This document shows positions 10,090 to 18,775 of a stretch of DNA of 64,000 nt, piece after piece. How positions within the stretch are numbered: the stretch's first letter is position 1; every line of letters begins with the position of its first letter. The position numbers and the translations under genes are program-made. The notes under the pieces are model-generated. The model did not search any database, was not told where the DNA came from, and saw only the letters and a list, made by a program, of their open reading frames with translations. Origin of the DNA: Paenibacillus sp. LS1. GTDB taxonomy: Bacteria > Bacillota > Bacilli > Paenibacillales > Paenibacillaceae. The stretch covers positions 1,798,001-1,862,000 of the forward strand of contig NZ_JAPDOE010000001.1 in assembly GCF_026013365.1 (NCBI RefSeq), written 5' to 3'.

Positions 10090-10593
10090 TTAACTGAGCT
10101 GCATCGTTGTGATGCACGTATCATCGTTGTCATATGTAGATAGTTGCGTCTCAGCAACTTTTCCATCATGAAGTATACGAATGAGATATGTTCTGTCTCT
10201 GGGCACCCATAGATCCATAAATCCGTTTGCACCAGACTTTATCACGGAATCCTTCATCAAGGTGTTGCCCTCGGAATCGTGAATGGTTACATTGAACTCC
10301 TCATTGCTCAGTTCCCCCTGACAGCCAGTCAAGCTATGAATTGCACAGGGATGGGTCTGGTCCACATAAGGCGCAATGGAAAGGAAAAATTCTTTTTCAG
10401 GCAAATCGTATGTAGTAGTCTTTTTATCTTGATCAGTGACAATTAACTCTTTAGCATTAATGGAGGCAGATTCCGGTGTCTCTTTGCCTGTGCTGATATC
10501 TTCCACCAATTTTCTGATGTTGGATGCACTGACTGTACCCGGCTCATCCTTGCCCGCATTGCTTGCAAACAGGTAGGTTCCGATCACAATCAC
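10090..10593 (-). CDS. cueP: CueP-family copper-binding protein, apparent N-terminal frameshift
   Basis: The sequence carries the CueP signature: APYVDQTHPCAIHSL, then TGCQGEL, a G-F-x-x-L-W-V-P-R-D segment, and a C-terminal D-T-C-x-T-T-M-Q-L. The three cysteines and the His correspond to the copper ligands of Salmonella CueP, an extracytoplasmic copper-storage protein. The open frame has only a GTG (10593) as start, inside what should be the membrane anchor and with no ribosome site. An ATG at 10631 with GAGGAG upstream is out of frame. One extra A in the A5 run just after it (T5 on the plus strand, 10624-10628) would give M-K-K-Q-I-W-I-I-A-S, a normal anchor. This points to a real indel, a slippery tract or a sequencing error. 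Confidence 0.8.
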   Translation of the reverse strand: MIVIGTYLFASNAGKDEPGTVSASNIRKLVEDISTGKETPESASINAKELIVTDQDKKTTTYDLPEKEFFLSIAPYVDQTHPCAIHSLTGCQGELSNEEFNVTIHDSEGNTLMKDSVIKSGANGFMDLWVPRDRTYLIRILHDGKVAETQLSTYDNDDTCITTMQLS

Positions 10594-10797
10594 AACTGCA
10601 ACACTTGCAATGATCCATATTTGTTTTTCATCTGGAGTCCATCTCCTCGTCCGTTTTGGTTTATTATAAGGGAGAACACAGTGATACGGACAGTTTACGA
10701 CACCAAAGTCACCATATATTCACATTTTTGTATTGTAGTACGAGTTATCTGCAGACTGTGCACTGTATCATTGATAAGTAAGGGAGGTTGTGTATAT

Positions 10798-11427
10798 ATG
10801 CTTAAGTCTCCATCCGTATCTGACACTGATCGAAGAGTACACAAATCCAAACTGGCTCTGAAGAAAGCCCTTCTGGAATGGATGTCCCGTAAACCATTGG
10901 CCAGCATAACCATCACCGATATTGTCAAATCCGCCGATCTGAACCGCAGCACATTTTATAAGCACTATGTATACAAAGAAGACCTGTTTGATGAATTGTT
11001 AAATGACGTGATTGACGATCTAAAATCAGCCTATCGAGCACCCTATCAGCATTTTCGAGATTTCGATATGAAGGACCTTAACGCCTCAGCAATTCAAATT
11101 TTCGACCATGTGCTGGCTCATGCCTCCTTCTATACATTACTGGTTCATTCTAACGTGCTATCGGATTTCAGGGATACACTCTATATAACACTTAAGAACT
11201 TGTATCTGGAGGATGTAACCGATCTGTCGCCTGATCCACGGTTGGATAAGGAACTTCTCGCCTGTTATCAGGCCAATGCGGTTCTTGGTTTAGTAACAGG
11301 TTGGGTGCAAAGCAACTTCAAATACAGTGCCTCCTATATGGCGGAACAACTGTTGGAATTCACACGCATGAACCGATCCCAAGAAATTTATCGGTCTAAT
11401 CTCCATTCTGCAACGAATCCAACATGA
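10798..11427 (+). CDS. TetR/AcrR-family transcriptional regulator
   Basis: The ATG at 10798 follows an AAGGGAGG site and gives 209 residues. The frame is open further upstream but without support. The N-terminal helix-turn-helix is clear: a K-x-A-L-x-x-x-L-L-E-W region, then ITITDIVKSADLNRSTFYKHY, the classic TetR HTH with F-Y-x-H-Y. The C-terminal region is helical and resembles the TetR_C_33-type ligand and dimerisation domain (FTRMN near the end). It is divergent from the CueP-like gene and could regulate it, although the copper link is only positional. Confidence 0.9.
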   Translation: MLKSPSVSDTDRRVHKSKLALKKALLEWMSRKPLASITITDIVKSADLNRSTFYKHYVYKEDLFDELLNDVIDDLKSAYRAPYQHFRDFDMKDLNASAIQIFDHVLAHASFYTLLVHSNVLSDFRDTLYITLKNLYLEDVTDLSPDPRLDKELLACYQANAVLGLVTGWVQSNFKYSASYMAEQLLEFTRMNRSQEIYRSNLHSATNPT

Positions 11428-11441
11428 TACTGTTACACTTA

Positions 11442-11487
11442 AAAGAGGTACTGTCTCCCTTGAAGCTTGAGAATACAGTACCTCTTT
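11442..11487. terminator. Bidirectional terminator between TetR and SDR genes
   Basis: AAAGAGGTACTGT and ACAGTACCTCTTT form a perfect 13-bp stem between convergent genes. Confidence 0.85.
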
Positions 11488-11511
11488 ACTATGTCTGAAC
11501 ACTTATTTTAG

Positions 11512-12282
11512 TTAGTTACTGATCCAGCCACCATCTACAGGCAACTCAACACCTGTAATGAATTTGGATTCATCGGATGCCAAAAACAGGTAGGCGTAAG
11601 CGATATCCATAGATTCACCAGCATGTGGAGGCAGTGGTGCAAGATTTTTGTAATGCTCCCCCATCTCCACCTGGGATTTGATGCCTGCTTTCTCCACCAT
11701 ACCCGTAAACACAGCACCCGGATGTACGGAGTTCACACGAATATTGTCTTTGGCAAACCACTGTGCCCCGTGTTTGGTCAATGAACGTACAGATCCCTTG
11801 GAAGCACTATAAGCCGCGCCCTGGGCATCCGCGATTCCACCAATGATTGCTGCAATGGAAGAGGTATTAACGATGGAACCTTGTCCATTCTTCTGCATAT
11901 AAGGAATGACTGCCTTCATGCCGAGCCATACACCTGTACCATTAATGGACATGACCTTGTCCCAATCCTCTAGCTCAGCTTCCAAAATGCCTTTGGCCAT
12001 ATGAATTCCGGCATTGTTGACCAGAATATCTATTTTGCCGTATTTCGATACGGTTTCTTCCACAACAGCGTTCCAGGACTCTGGGCTGGACACATCCAGC
12101 TTCAGCGCAATGGCTTCCCCGCCAGCGGCTACGATCTGTTTAACCTTTTCCTCCAAAGCTTCGACTGCCACATCGGTAGCCACTACCTTGGCTCCTTCTC
12201 TTGCAAATAATTGAATACCTGCCAATCCCATGCCACTTGCGGCTCCAGTTATGATTGCAACTTTTCCAGTTAATCTGCCCAT
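11512..12282 (-). CDS. SDR family oxidoreductase (3-hydroxyacyl/steroid or glucose dehydrogenase-like)
   Basis: This 256-residue classical SDR has an intact active site. The cofactor motif is TGAASGMG at about 12-19, the structural NNAG motif is in ILVNNAGIHMA, the catalytic Ser is in NTSSIAA and the YSASK motif is present. A C-terminal region with VHPGAVFTGM and VELPVDGGWISN is typical of NAD-dependent members such as glucose-1-dehydrogenase or 3-alpha-hydroxysteroid dehydrogenases. The acidic residue after the second strand (VVATDV) favours NAD over NADP. The substrate cannot be deduced. It is a single-gene unit that converges on the TetR gene. Confidence 0.92.
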   Translation of the reverse strand: MGRLTGKVAIITGAASGMGLAGIQLFAREGAKVVATDVAVEALEEKVKQIVAAGGEAIALKLDVSSPESWNAVVEETVSKYGKIDILVNNAGIHMAKGILEAELEDWDKVMSINGTGVWLGMKAVIPYMQKNGQGSIVNTSSIAAIIGGIADAQGAAYSASKGSVRSLTKHGAQWFAKDNIRVNSVHPGAVFTGMVEKAGIKSQVEMGEHYKNLAPLPPHAGESMDIAYAYLFLASDESKFITGVELPVDGGWISN

Positions 12283-12503
12283 TTCATATCATCCTTTCCT
12301 ATTACGATGAATGCCTCATGATGACACCCAACCTGCTAACACCTTTAGTATACGGATGAAATGAAAGCTCTTTCAATCAGCAAATGGACAGGTTTCTGTT
12401 GGTTAACCGATAGTTTGGGCCTCCTTATATCTGTTATGTCAAAGTTAATCCACAAATCTAAACCAATCTGTTGTTTTCATCTCTCATACTGCTGTATTCT
12501 ATC

Positions 12504-14318
12504 TCAACGTGCCATAATCCGCTCAGCCATTTCCTCGGCCTGTAGCACCGCAGACAACGGGTCAGAGAGAAAATATCTATTCCAATCAAGGTTAATAATC
12601 CGGCAGTGATCTGTCTCGATAGATTTCTGCCATGGTTTGCCTGAAGCTTGGTCAAGACCATGCCTCGGACCATTATCCAACACCAACAGGTAGTCCTCCA
12701 CGTACCCTCCTACCGCACTCCGCGCAATATCCAGGTACTCCAGGCCCGGCTCCAACAGTTCCTGACGAACCTTGCCTGCCGGCTTCAAGTTCAGTAATCC
12801 ATAGGCTGCCTTCCCCCCACGAGTTCCCGTATTTCCCACAAGGGTAATATGTTCTCCCCAATTCGGATCAATGACGGTAAATGTCTTCTCTGCGGATACT
12901 TTGCCTGTGATCGTTTGCTGCAAAGTATGTACTCTCCGCACGTATTCCTTAATCCATGTTTCGGCTTCTGTCCGGCGATTCAGTATACGTCCCATCTCTC
13001 GAATCTCCTCCGCGACAGAGCCATTACCACTCCCTCCATAGACCACCGTAGGTGCAATTCGGGCATAGGAAGCGTAGGCAGCAGGATTCCAGGTGATAAT
13101 CAGATCCGGCTCCAGTTCAAGTACTTTTTCGAGCGAGATAAAATTATGATTGCCGATATCCTGTACTTGGTCATAGATATACGGCTCCAGCATTTGGTTG
13201 CTTTCAATGAGTGAATGTGGCGCTCCAAGAGGTGTTACCCCCAATGCCAGCACTTCTCCCAAATTCCAGTCGACGACAACACGGCTAGGCTTGTTCGGTA
13301 CCGTAATCTCGCCCATACTTGTGGTAAGCATCCGAGTTCTGGCTCTTGGCAACGTGGCGGCCGAGGACTTCCTCACTTGGACTCCTTTCAAATCTATAAT
13401 CTCCTGATTTGGCCGGGTCTGGTTAGCTTCAACTATGGGTAACATTCTTCCGTTCCATCCCGAAGCTACATCTGGAATACTGCTTTCTCGACGCTTTCTG
13501 TAAAACTCAGGAGAAACCCCATAATGTTTCTTGAAATAGCGACTTAGTGTATAGCCGTTCTCATAACCTACTCTCTCCGCGATTTCCTGTAAGGTCCCTT
13601 TCGTACTCACCAGTAGTTTCAATGCCTGTTCCATCCTAATCTGTGACAGCACACGACTGGGACTCGTGTTCAATTGAAGCTGAAACAATTGGTTCAGATA
13701 CCTCGGACTGCAATCCAGCATGTCAGCTACCTGTTCCATCTTGAGTGGTTCCGCGTAGTGACGGTGCAGATAACGCACTGCCTGATCTACCCGATCCAGT
13801 TTCGTACGTTTCTTCCTCTGCTCTTGCATTTGTTTCAGCATCTCGGCGAGCCATTGGTAGAACAACGCCTTGGTTTGAATCCGGCCTGCTGACTGTAGTT
13901 CATTCCACTGTCTGTATATCAACTGCATGCTTTCAATTAATGGCAATGGATACGTTGGTTCAAAACCAAAACTGACTTGCAAAGACTCCGCCCCAGTATA
14001 TGTTCGGGATCTTTCAGCATTTGGCTTCTCTGACTCTGGTGACGAATACGACAACACATGTATTTCCATTGGTTTCTTAGCCTCACAATCCAGACGCATT
14101 CCTTTGGAGGCGTGCAAAATATAGGTCCCTTTAATGTGATGCATCGCCTGACCAAGCCAGATCTTCCCCTTGCCATTCGTTATTAATAAAAAAGCATTCG
14201 AGGGAAACGTCCACGTATTAGAATCTTCACTGGTGTTAACCGTCATGATTCGAATATCCAGTAATCGGATCGTTATATGCTCCCATAATGCCCCGTATTC
14301 TTCTATGTTCATCGTCAT
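12504..14318 (-). CDS. AraC regulator fused to a siderophore-binding-protein-like sensor (Btr-like)
   Basis: This 604-residue protein has three parts: a cupin-like N-terminus (about 1-150), an AraC double helix-turn-helix (about 185-285, with QVADMLDCSPRYLNQLFQLQ and EIAERVGYENGYTLSRYFKK), and a type III SBP fold (about 325-600, RVVVDWNLGEVLALGV, LEKVLELEPDLIITW). There is no signal peptide before the SBP part, so it is cytosolic. This is the architecture of B. subtilis Btr, which senses imported Fe-bacillibactin. The SBP domain is closely similar to the lipoprotein SBP encoded divergently at 14514, so it probably senses the same siderophore after import. A Fur box precedes it. Two nearby ATGs are possible starts. 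Confidence 0.93.
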   Translation of the reverse strand: MTMNIEEYGALWEHITIRLLDIRIMTVNTSEDSNTWTFPSNAFLLITNGKGKIWLGQAMHHIKGTYILHASKGMRLDCEAKKPMEIHVLSYSSPESEKPNAERSRTYTGAESLQVSFGFEPTYPLPLIESMQLIYRQWNELQSAGRIQTKALFYQWLAEMLKQMQEQRKKRTKLDRVDQAVRYLHRHYAEPLKMEQVADMLDCSPRYLNQLFQLQLNTSPSRVLSQIRMEQALKLLVSTKGTLQEIAERVGYENGYTLSRYFKKHYGVSPEFYRKRRESSIPDVASGWNGRMLPIVEANQTRPNQEIIDLKGVQVRKSSAATLPRARTRMLTTSMGEITVPNKPSRVVVDWNLGEVLALGVTPLGAPHSLIESNQMLEPYIYDQVQDIGNHNFISLEKVLELEPDLIITWNPAAYASYARIAPTVVYGGSGNGSVAEEIREMGRILNRRTEAETWIKEYVRRVHTLQQTITGKVSAEKTFTVIDPNWGEHITLVGNTGTRGGKAAYGLLNLKPAGKVRQELLEPGLEYLDIARSAVGGYVEDYLLVLDNGPRHGLDQASGKPWQKSIETDHCRIINLDWNRYFLSDPLSAVLQAEEMAERIMAR

Positions 14319-14371
14319 GGACCTTTCTTTATTTCCTCGTTACCACATCCAAAGCTTTGACTCATCATATA

Positions 14372-14386
14372 TGATAATCATTCTCA
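14372..14386. promoter_or_regulatory. Fur box for the AraC-SBP fusion gene
   Basis: TGATAATCATTCTCA is a 7-1-7 inverted repeat with one mismatch, about 54 bp upstream of the minus-strand start codon. Confidence 0.8.
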
Positions 14387-14479
14387 GTTCAACCTGTTGA
14401 TTCTGTTCTGAAATGGTTATGCTTCCACTTCCGAATCGGTTATTGTGCAATCGTAAGTTTCCCTCTAGAGTTATATAAA

Positions 14480-14494
14480 TGAAAATCATTATCA
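14480..14494. promoter_or_regulatory. Fur box for the lipoprotein SBP gene
   Basis: TGAAAATCATTATCA is a 7-1-7 inverted repeat with one mismatch. It directly follows a TATAAA -10-like element on the plus strand and lies 20 bp before the SBP start. Confidence 0.82.
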
Positions 14495-14513
14495 ATTAGA
14501 AAGAGGGTTCGTC

Positions 14514-15488
14514 ATGTTGTTTAAGAAATCTTGGTATCGAATGGCCCTGCCGGTTTTGCTGATCATGGCCATATTCATTAGTGGTTGTACCCAAAAAGAG
14601 ACGGTGGAACCCGTCGCCACAGAAGCAGAAAACGCCACACCACAGACAAGAACACTCTCTACGATGATGGGAGACGTCACCGTACCCCTCAATCCCGAGC
14701 GGGTTGTCGTTGACTGGAACATAGGACATGTTCTGGCTGTCGGCGTAACCCCCGTTGGTGTGCCGGGCAGCCTGCTGGATTATGGAATGTTCCTGCGTGA
14801 TAAGCTTGTAGATAGCGCAGATTTGGGTAACCACAGTGAGGTCTCACTTGAGAAAATGGTAGAGCTGGAGCCAGATCTGATTATCACATGGGACCAGGAG
14901 AAATTTCAGACCTATTCCAAAATCGCTCCGACTGTCGTATTCGTACCAGATCAGTATGATTCCATGGAAGCCGAAGTGACCGCCATGGGCGAGATTCTGA
15001 ATCGACCTGAAGAGGCCATAGCGTGGAACGAATCATTTAAACAACGGATCACAGCTGCTCAGGCCAAAATCAAAGATGTGATTCCGGACGGCGCCACCTT
15101 TACCGTTGCCGATTTTAACTTTTTGAAAAATCCAGCCATTATCGGCAACAGCGCTAATCGTGGTGGGAGAGCAGCCTATGAATTGCTAGGACTGACTCCA
15201 GCACCTAAGGTGAAGTCAGATCTTCTGGACCAAGGTAAAGAAAACCTGGAAGCGAGCGCGGAGGTATTCGGAGAGTACGTGGGTGATTACCTGTTGATGA
15301 TGGTTACAGAGGGCACGAAGGATCACTCCCTCTTGCCCAACGTCTGGGACAATCTACCTGCGGTACAGAACAACCATATCTTCAAACTGGATATCCATAA
15401 ATATTTCACCGCTGATCCCTACACCTCCATTCTGCAAGCCGAAGAGATCGCAGATCGACTCGCAAGTGGACAGACTGAGCTGAATTAG
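14514..15488 (+). CDS. Iron-siderophore substrate-binding lipoprotein
   Basis: This 324-residue protein has a lipoprotein signal peptide (cluster of K/R, hydrophobic core, lipobox ISGC) and a type III SBP fold. It shares many segments with the C-terminal half of the divergent AraC fusion: RVVVDWNIGHVLAVGVTPVG, GNHSEVSLEKMVELEPDLII, NRGGRAAYELLGLTPA and EYVGDYLLM. No permease lies next to it, so it probably shares the fused permease at 6862-8910 or one encoded outside the window. Its own Fur box predicts induction under iron starvation. Confidence 0.93.
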   Translation: MLFKKSWYRMALPVLLIMAIFISGCTQKETVEPVATEAENATPQTRTLSTMMGDVTVPLNPERVVVDWNIGHVLAVGVTPVGVPGSLLDYGMFLRDKLVDSADLGNHSEVSLEKMVELEPDLIITWDQEKFQTYSKIAPTVVFVPDQYDSMEAEVTAMGEILNRPEEAIAWNESFKQRITAAQAKIKDVIPDGATFTVADFNFLKNPAIIGNSANRGGRAAYELLGLTPAPKVKSDLLDQGKENLEASAEVFGEYVGDYLLMMVTEGTKDHSLLPNVWDNLPAVQNNHIFKLDIHKYFTADPYTSILQAEEIADRLASGQTELN

Positions 15489-15601
15489 AGCGAGTCTTCA
15501 AATTTAGTGAGACCCGAAACCGAACCTGAACGTGTTCAGCGTAGGCAAGCACACTGAATCCTGAGTGTGCAAGAACGTGCTCTTCAAGTGAGAGAGAGCG
15601 C
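15489..15601. other. Intergenic segment with small dyad, no gene
   Basis: This is the first part of a 563-bp gene-free stretch. It contains a short hairpin (GCACACT...AGTGTGC at about 15549-15570) without a T-tract. No RNA gene or promoter was recognised. Confidence 0.5.
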
Positions 15602-15795
15602 TAACGAACCTGAGACGTCTTATTCAAGGATTTGAGGCGCCTGCAAAAATCTAAGGAACCTGAGACACTCTATATCCAATTAACAAGCCGTTTTCAGCGT
15701 TTTTATAAGGGGATTTTGGTAGATAAGGTGTCTGATGTTCCTTACAATTTAAAGAGAGGGCTTAAAGGCATAATAAGATGTCCTGAGTTCCTTAG
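15602..15795. repeat. 194-bp palindromic element built from four copies of a ~22-bp unit
   Basis: Units at 15602-15624 and 15652-15674 are direct copies. Units at 15723-15745 and 15772-15795 are inverted copies. All are close to TAAGGAACctgAGACacCTTAT. The two pairs have the same 27-bp internal spacing, so the whole element is a large imperfect inverted repeat around a ~48-bp centre. This looks like a small mobile palindromic repeat (REP/MITE-like). A short frame (15632-15886) runs through it but has no ribosome site and is not considered coding. Confidence 0.75.
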
Positions 15796-15872
15796 AAAAT
15801 CATCTATCCATTCGCCAAGATCGGCAGTCTGGGATTCAAGACTCTTTATCCATCTCAAAAAAGGTTACACAA

Positions 15873-15910
15873 ACAGCGCCCACTAGAACGATTAAGGTGG
15901 CGCTGTTTTA
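15873..15910 (+). terminator. Terminator-like hairpin after the repeat element
   Basis: ACAGCGCC and GGCGCTGT pair around an 18-nt loop and run into TTTTATTT on the plus strand. It may terminate transcription from the SBP gene at 14514. Confidence 0.7.
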
Positions 15911-16051
15911 TTTGGTATGAATATGTAGGTGTGGTCAATAAGCATAAGCCGAATACTATATTTAATCCCACAAATAAGTGTTTATATTTCAAATTCCAAA
16001 ACTTAAAATTTGAGCAACTATCTTAAAATCTTGCTACTACTGACAAGAGTC

Positions 16052-16450
16052 TTACGAGAATCCTTGCTCACCTGCAAAACGGGGATGGACATCAGCACAA
16101 GACAACTCCTCATTAGAAAATCGAATCCAGACATAATCATCATATAACACGCCATGTGTTTGTTTTACGATCTCCGAAGCTACATAATCATTTAGACCCA
16201 TCGATTGCAAAATTTTATCAGCATGGTGTCTGGTGCGAGGGAAGCATCTGGATTCAAAGTAATCCAGTACATCCCCAACGGTTACCTTGGATTTGCTTGG
16301 AAAAGGGAGAAAAACAGGAGATACACTTTTATCTTGCCATACATCAACCGTTTGATTACTATAATCCAACTTCACTTTGGCAATCACCTGGTCATGCTCC
16401 AAGACCTCAAACTCAAGAGGAGAAGATATAAATTTGTTTATTTTTTTCAT
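16052..16450 (-). CDS. Small conserved protein resembling HipA/CtkA-kinase-associated proteins
   Basis: This 132-residue protein starts at an ATG with GGGAGG upstream. The N-terminal half is beta-rich. The C-terminal half has a conserved-looking block, RCFPRTR, then LGLNDY...IVKQTHGVLYDD and WIRFSNEEL. The pattern recalls small Firmicute proteins usually encoded beside a HipA-like or CtkA-like kinase toxin, for which they would be the partner or antitoxin. No kinase gene is adjacent here, as the neighbours are an SBP gene and a flavin reductase. I am confident that it is a gene but only moderately so about the family. Confidence 0.7.
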   Translation of the reverse strand: MKKINKFISSPLEFEVLEHDQVIAKVKLDYSNQTVDVWQDKSVSPVFLPFPSKSKVTVGDVLDYFESRCFPRTRHHADKILQSMGLNDYVASEIVKQTHGVLYDDYVWIRFSNEELSCADVHPRFAGEQGFS

Positions 16451-16542
16451 CTGCTACCTCCCATAGTGATCTTTCATATTTCTTTGTTATGATTATATCA
16501 TTTCTTCAACTTGTATTTCAGTTCCTTACTGCACCATTCTAT

Positions 16543-16593
16543 AAAAAAAAGCCCGACGCAATTTCGAGAAAATCTCGACGTTGTTCGGGCTTC
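16543..16593 (-). terminator. Terminator of the SBP-reductase operon
   Basis: GCCCGAAC...GTCGGGC with an inner CGAGA/TCTCG stem is followed by eight T on the minus strand, 30 bp after the reductase stop codon. Confidence 0.85.
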
Positions 16594-16624
16594 TTCAGAT
16601 TGCCTTCCATCCGTACAAACCTAC

Positions 16625-17656
16625 CTAGGTATTGGAGAGCGCTTTGTTTTTCTCATAAAACCGGGCATTGTGAGAAGATACACCCGCCATATCGGAAGCA
16701 GCAGGTTCCAGATACGTCTTGGCACTGTTGACTGCGAGCACCGCATCGTTAAAAGCACCTGCGATCAGTCGAACTTTGCTTCCATAAGTGATGAAATCAC
16801 CTGCTCCGAATATGCCTGGAATGTTGGTACGCATGCGCTGATCAACGGACACGCCGTAATCTTCCCGCGCCAGTCCCCATTGCACAAGGTTACCGAAATC
16901 ACGGTCATACCCATGGCTTACGACAACTTCATCCACTTCAACAAGTGTGATCTCACCGGTTTCCACATGAGCCAGCTCAACACGCTCGATTTTGTCACCT
17001 GTACCGTATAAGCGAGAGATGCTAAATGGCGTCATGACGTTCGCTTGAGCTTTCATCTGGGCAACTGGCGACTCATGTCCGGTAAATTCATGACGTCTGT
17101 GTGCCACCGTAACTTCACTTGCTATTTTGCCCATTTCATTCGCCCAGTCAACTGCGGAATCGCCGCCGCCCGAGATCAGAACACGCTTACCGGCAAATCG
17201 GGACAGATCAGTTACGGTATAGTGCAGATTCGTCAGCTCATACCGATTGGCACCCTCGACATCCAGCTTTTGCACCTGCGTCATGCCTCTGCCCGCACAT
17301 AACAGGATAGTACGTGTGTAGTGACGTTCGCCTGTTTTGGAAATGAGTACAAATACACCATCCTCACGTCGTTCAAGCTCTGCTATTTCCTGCCCAAACA
17401 CAATCGTTGGATCGAACGTTCTCGCTTGTCTCTCCAGCGATTCAATCAGCTTCTCACAGCGAATCGGATCAACCCCGCCCACATCCCAGATCAGCTTCTC
17501 CGGGTACGTACGCATGAATCCGCCCAGTTCCTGTTTGGCTTCGATGATCTTGGTACGCATGGCTCTCATGCCACTATAAAAGGAGGCGTACATTCCAGCA
17601 GGTCCCCCACCAACGATGGTAATATCATAAATATGCAATTGAGGCTCTACAGTCAT
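16625..17656 (-). CDS. FAD/NAD(P)H ferredoxin-NADP reductase-type enzyme, likely ferric-siderophore reductase (IruO-like)
   Basis: This 343-residue enzyme belongs to the thioredoxin-reductase-like FNR family (YumC/IruO group). It has an N-terminal FAD motif VGGGPAGMYASFYSG, a second Rossmann motif ISGGGDSAVDWANEM for NAD(P)H and a C-terminal GAGDF segment. The redox CxxC of thioredoxin reductase is absent, as expected for FNR. Its start codon directly follows the SBP stop codon (TAG then ATG), so it is translationally coupled and Fur-regulated with it. In Staphylococcus the homologue IruO reduces hydroxamate-bound iron. By context this copy should release iron from the siderophore carried by the 17657 SBP. 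Confidence 0.9.
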   Translation of the reverse strand: MTVEPQLHIYDITIVGGGPAGMYASFYSGMRAMRTKIIEAKQELGGFMRTYPEKLIWDVGGVDPIRCEKLIESLERQARTFDPTIVFGQEIAELERREDGVFVLISKTGERHYTRTILLCAGRGMTQVQKLDVEGANRYELTNLHYTVTDLSRFAGKRVLISGGGDSAVDWANEMGKIASEVTVAHRRHEFTGHESPVAQMKAQANVMTPFSISRLYGTGDKIERVELAHVETGEITLVEVDEVVVSHGYDRDFGNLVQWGLAREDYGVSVDQRMRTNIPGIFGAGDFITYGSKVRLIAGAFNDAVLAVNSAKTYLEPAASDMAGVSSHNARFYEKNKALSNT

Positions 17657-18673
17657 CTAAGGCACCAACTTTTCAACAACATAGTCCATCAATTTTACAG
17701 AACCAATCGGACCCACACCGGATACGAATTGGCTTGTTTTCAACGGGAAGACATGATCATTCTTCACAGCCTCCAGATTCGCCCACACCTGGCTTGCTTT
17801 CAGATCTTCCATAGATTTCTTGTTGTCATAGCCTACGAGGGTTCTGTCCTCCAGGAAAATATAATCCGGATTCATCTCAGGCAAGAATTCCAGTGAGAAC
17901 TGGCTAAACCAATCTGTAGAGTCTTTGATCGCTTCAGGACTATTCAGGCCCAGGATATCATAGAAGAAAACACTGCTGCTTCCTCCTTTGGGACCCATGA
18001 AACGGTAACGATTGTGCTCTACCCGGAGAACCAATACGGTCTTGTCTCCAAGAGCTGCCGCAATTTTCTCTTTCGCCTGTTTAGCTTTCTCGTCGAATTC
18101 AGCCAGTACTTTGGCAGATTCCTCGGTCTTATCGAATATGGCAGCAAGCTTCGGCATGGCACGCTTCATTTCACTGTTGGCATCCAGTGCCACCGTTGGA
18201 GCGATTTTGGATAACTCGTCATATACGCCCTGTTCCATACCTTCGCCAGCAGTAAGGATCATATCCGGTGACAACGCCAGCAACTGCTCATAGTTATATT
18301 GATATTGCTCGACTTCCATGACCTGAACGCCATGTTCTTTCAAATAAGCAGGGCGGTATTCCGCTTCAACCTCGGGAGTTAACAAAACGATTTGGGGTGT
18401 GACACCCATCTCTATCAGATACTCGGCATAGATCGAATCGAACACAACCAGATTTTGAGGATGGGTCGGAATCGTTACTTCTCCAAACTGATCCTGCACC
18501 ACTTTAGTCCCACTTTCATTCGCTGCTTCTTCCGTTGTACTTGCTTCTCCTTCAGTCTGGGCACCTGATGTTCCAGCTGTAGCGTTCTCTTCCTTGGTTC
18601 CATTGGAACATGCCGCCAGCATAATACTGATCACCAACAGCATAATGCCCAACCCTTTAAATCTTCGTGACAT
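17657..18673 (-). CDS. Iron-siderophore substrate-binding lipoprotein
   Basis: This 338-residue lipoprotein has the signal MSRRFKGLGIMLLVISIMLA followed by the lipobox Cys, a low-complexity Thr/Glu linker, and then a type III SBP fold (VTIPTHPQNLVVFDSIYAEY, LLALSPDMILT, IAPTVALD). The C-terminal lobe contains LRVEHNRYRFMG and ASQVWANLEAVKNDHVF, which closely resemble the sensor half of the AraC fusion encoded immediately upstream (18776-20401). It forms an operon with the reductase gene that follows without a gap. A strong Fur box precedes it. No permease is adjacent. Confidence 0.93.
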   Translation of the reverse strand: MSRRFKGLGIMLLVISIMLAACSNGTKEENATAGTSGAQTEGEASTTEEAANESGTKVVQDQFGEVTIPTHPQNLVVFDSIYAEYLIEMGVTPQIVLLTPEVEAEYRPAYLKEHGVQVMEVEQYQYNYEQLLALSPDMILTAGEGMEQGVYDELSKIAPTVALDANSEMKRAMPKLAAIFDKTEESAKVLAEFDEKAKQAKEKIAAALGDKTVLVLRVEHNRYRFMGPKGGSSSVFFYDILGLNSPEAIKDSTDWFSQFSLEFLPEMNPDYIFLEDRTLVGYDNKKSMEDLKASQVWANLEAVKNDHVFPLKTSQFVSGVGPIGSVKLMDYVVEKLVP

Positions 18674-18697
18674 GATATACTTCGCCCCTTATATACG

Positions 18698-18720
18698 TTG
18701 ATAATGATAATTATTATCAA
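18698..18720. promoter_or_regulatory. Fur box (near-perfect 19-bp core)
   Basis: The core GATAATGATAATTATTATC matches the classical Fur consensus with a single change and is flanked by TT and AA. It lies about 25 bp upstream of the SBP start codon on the minus strand. Confidence 0.93.
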
Positions 18721-18775
18721 ATAGTATCAAATAAGAAGTGTTGCTTCCATAGCATATCGTGCGTATTCAGTTGGA

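Noticed and set aside
9936..10232. 98-residue minus-strand frame overlapping the CueP-like gene
   Set aside because: It lies in another frame of the same strand, across the CueP end and its terminator. CueP motifs identify the true frame.
15632..15886. 84-residue frame in the gap after the SBP gene
   Set aside because: It runs through the palindromic repeat units, lacks a ribosome site and shows no family likeness.
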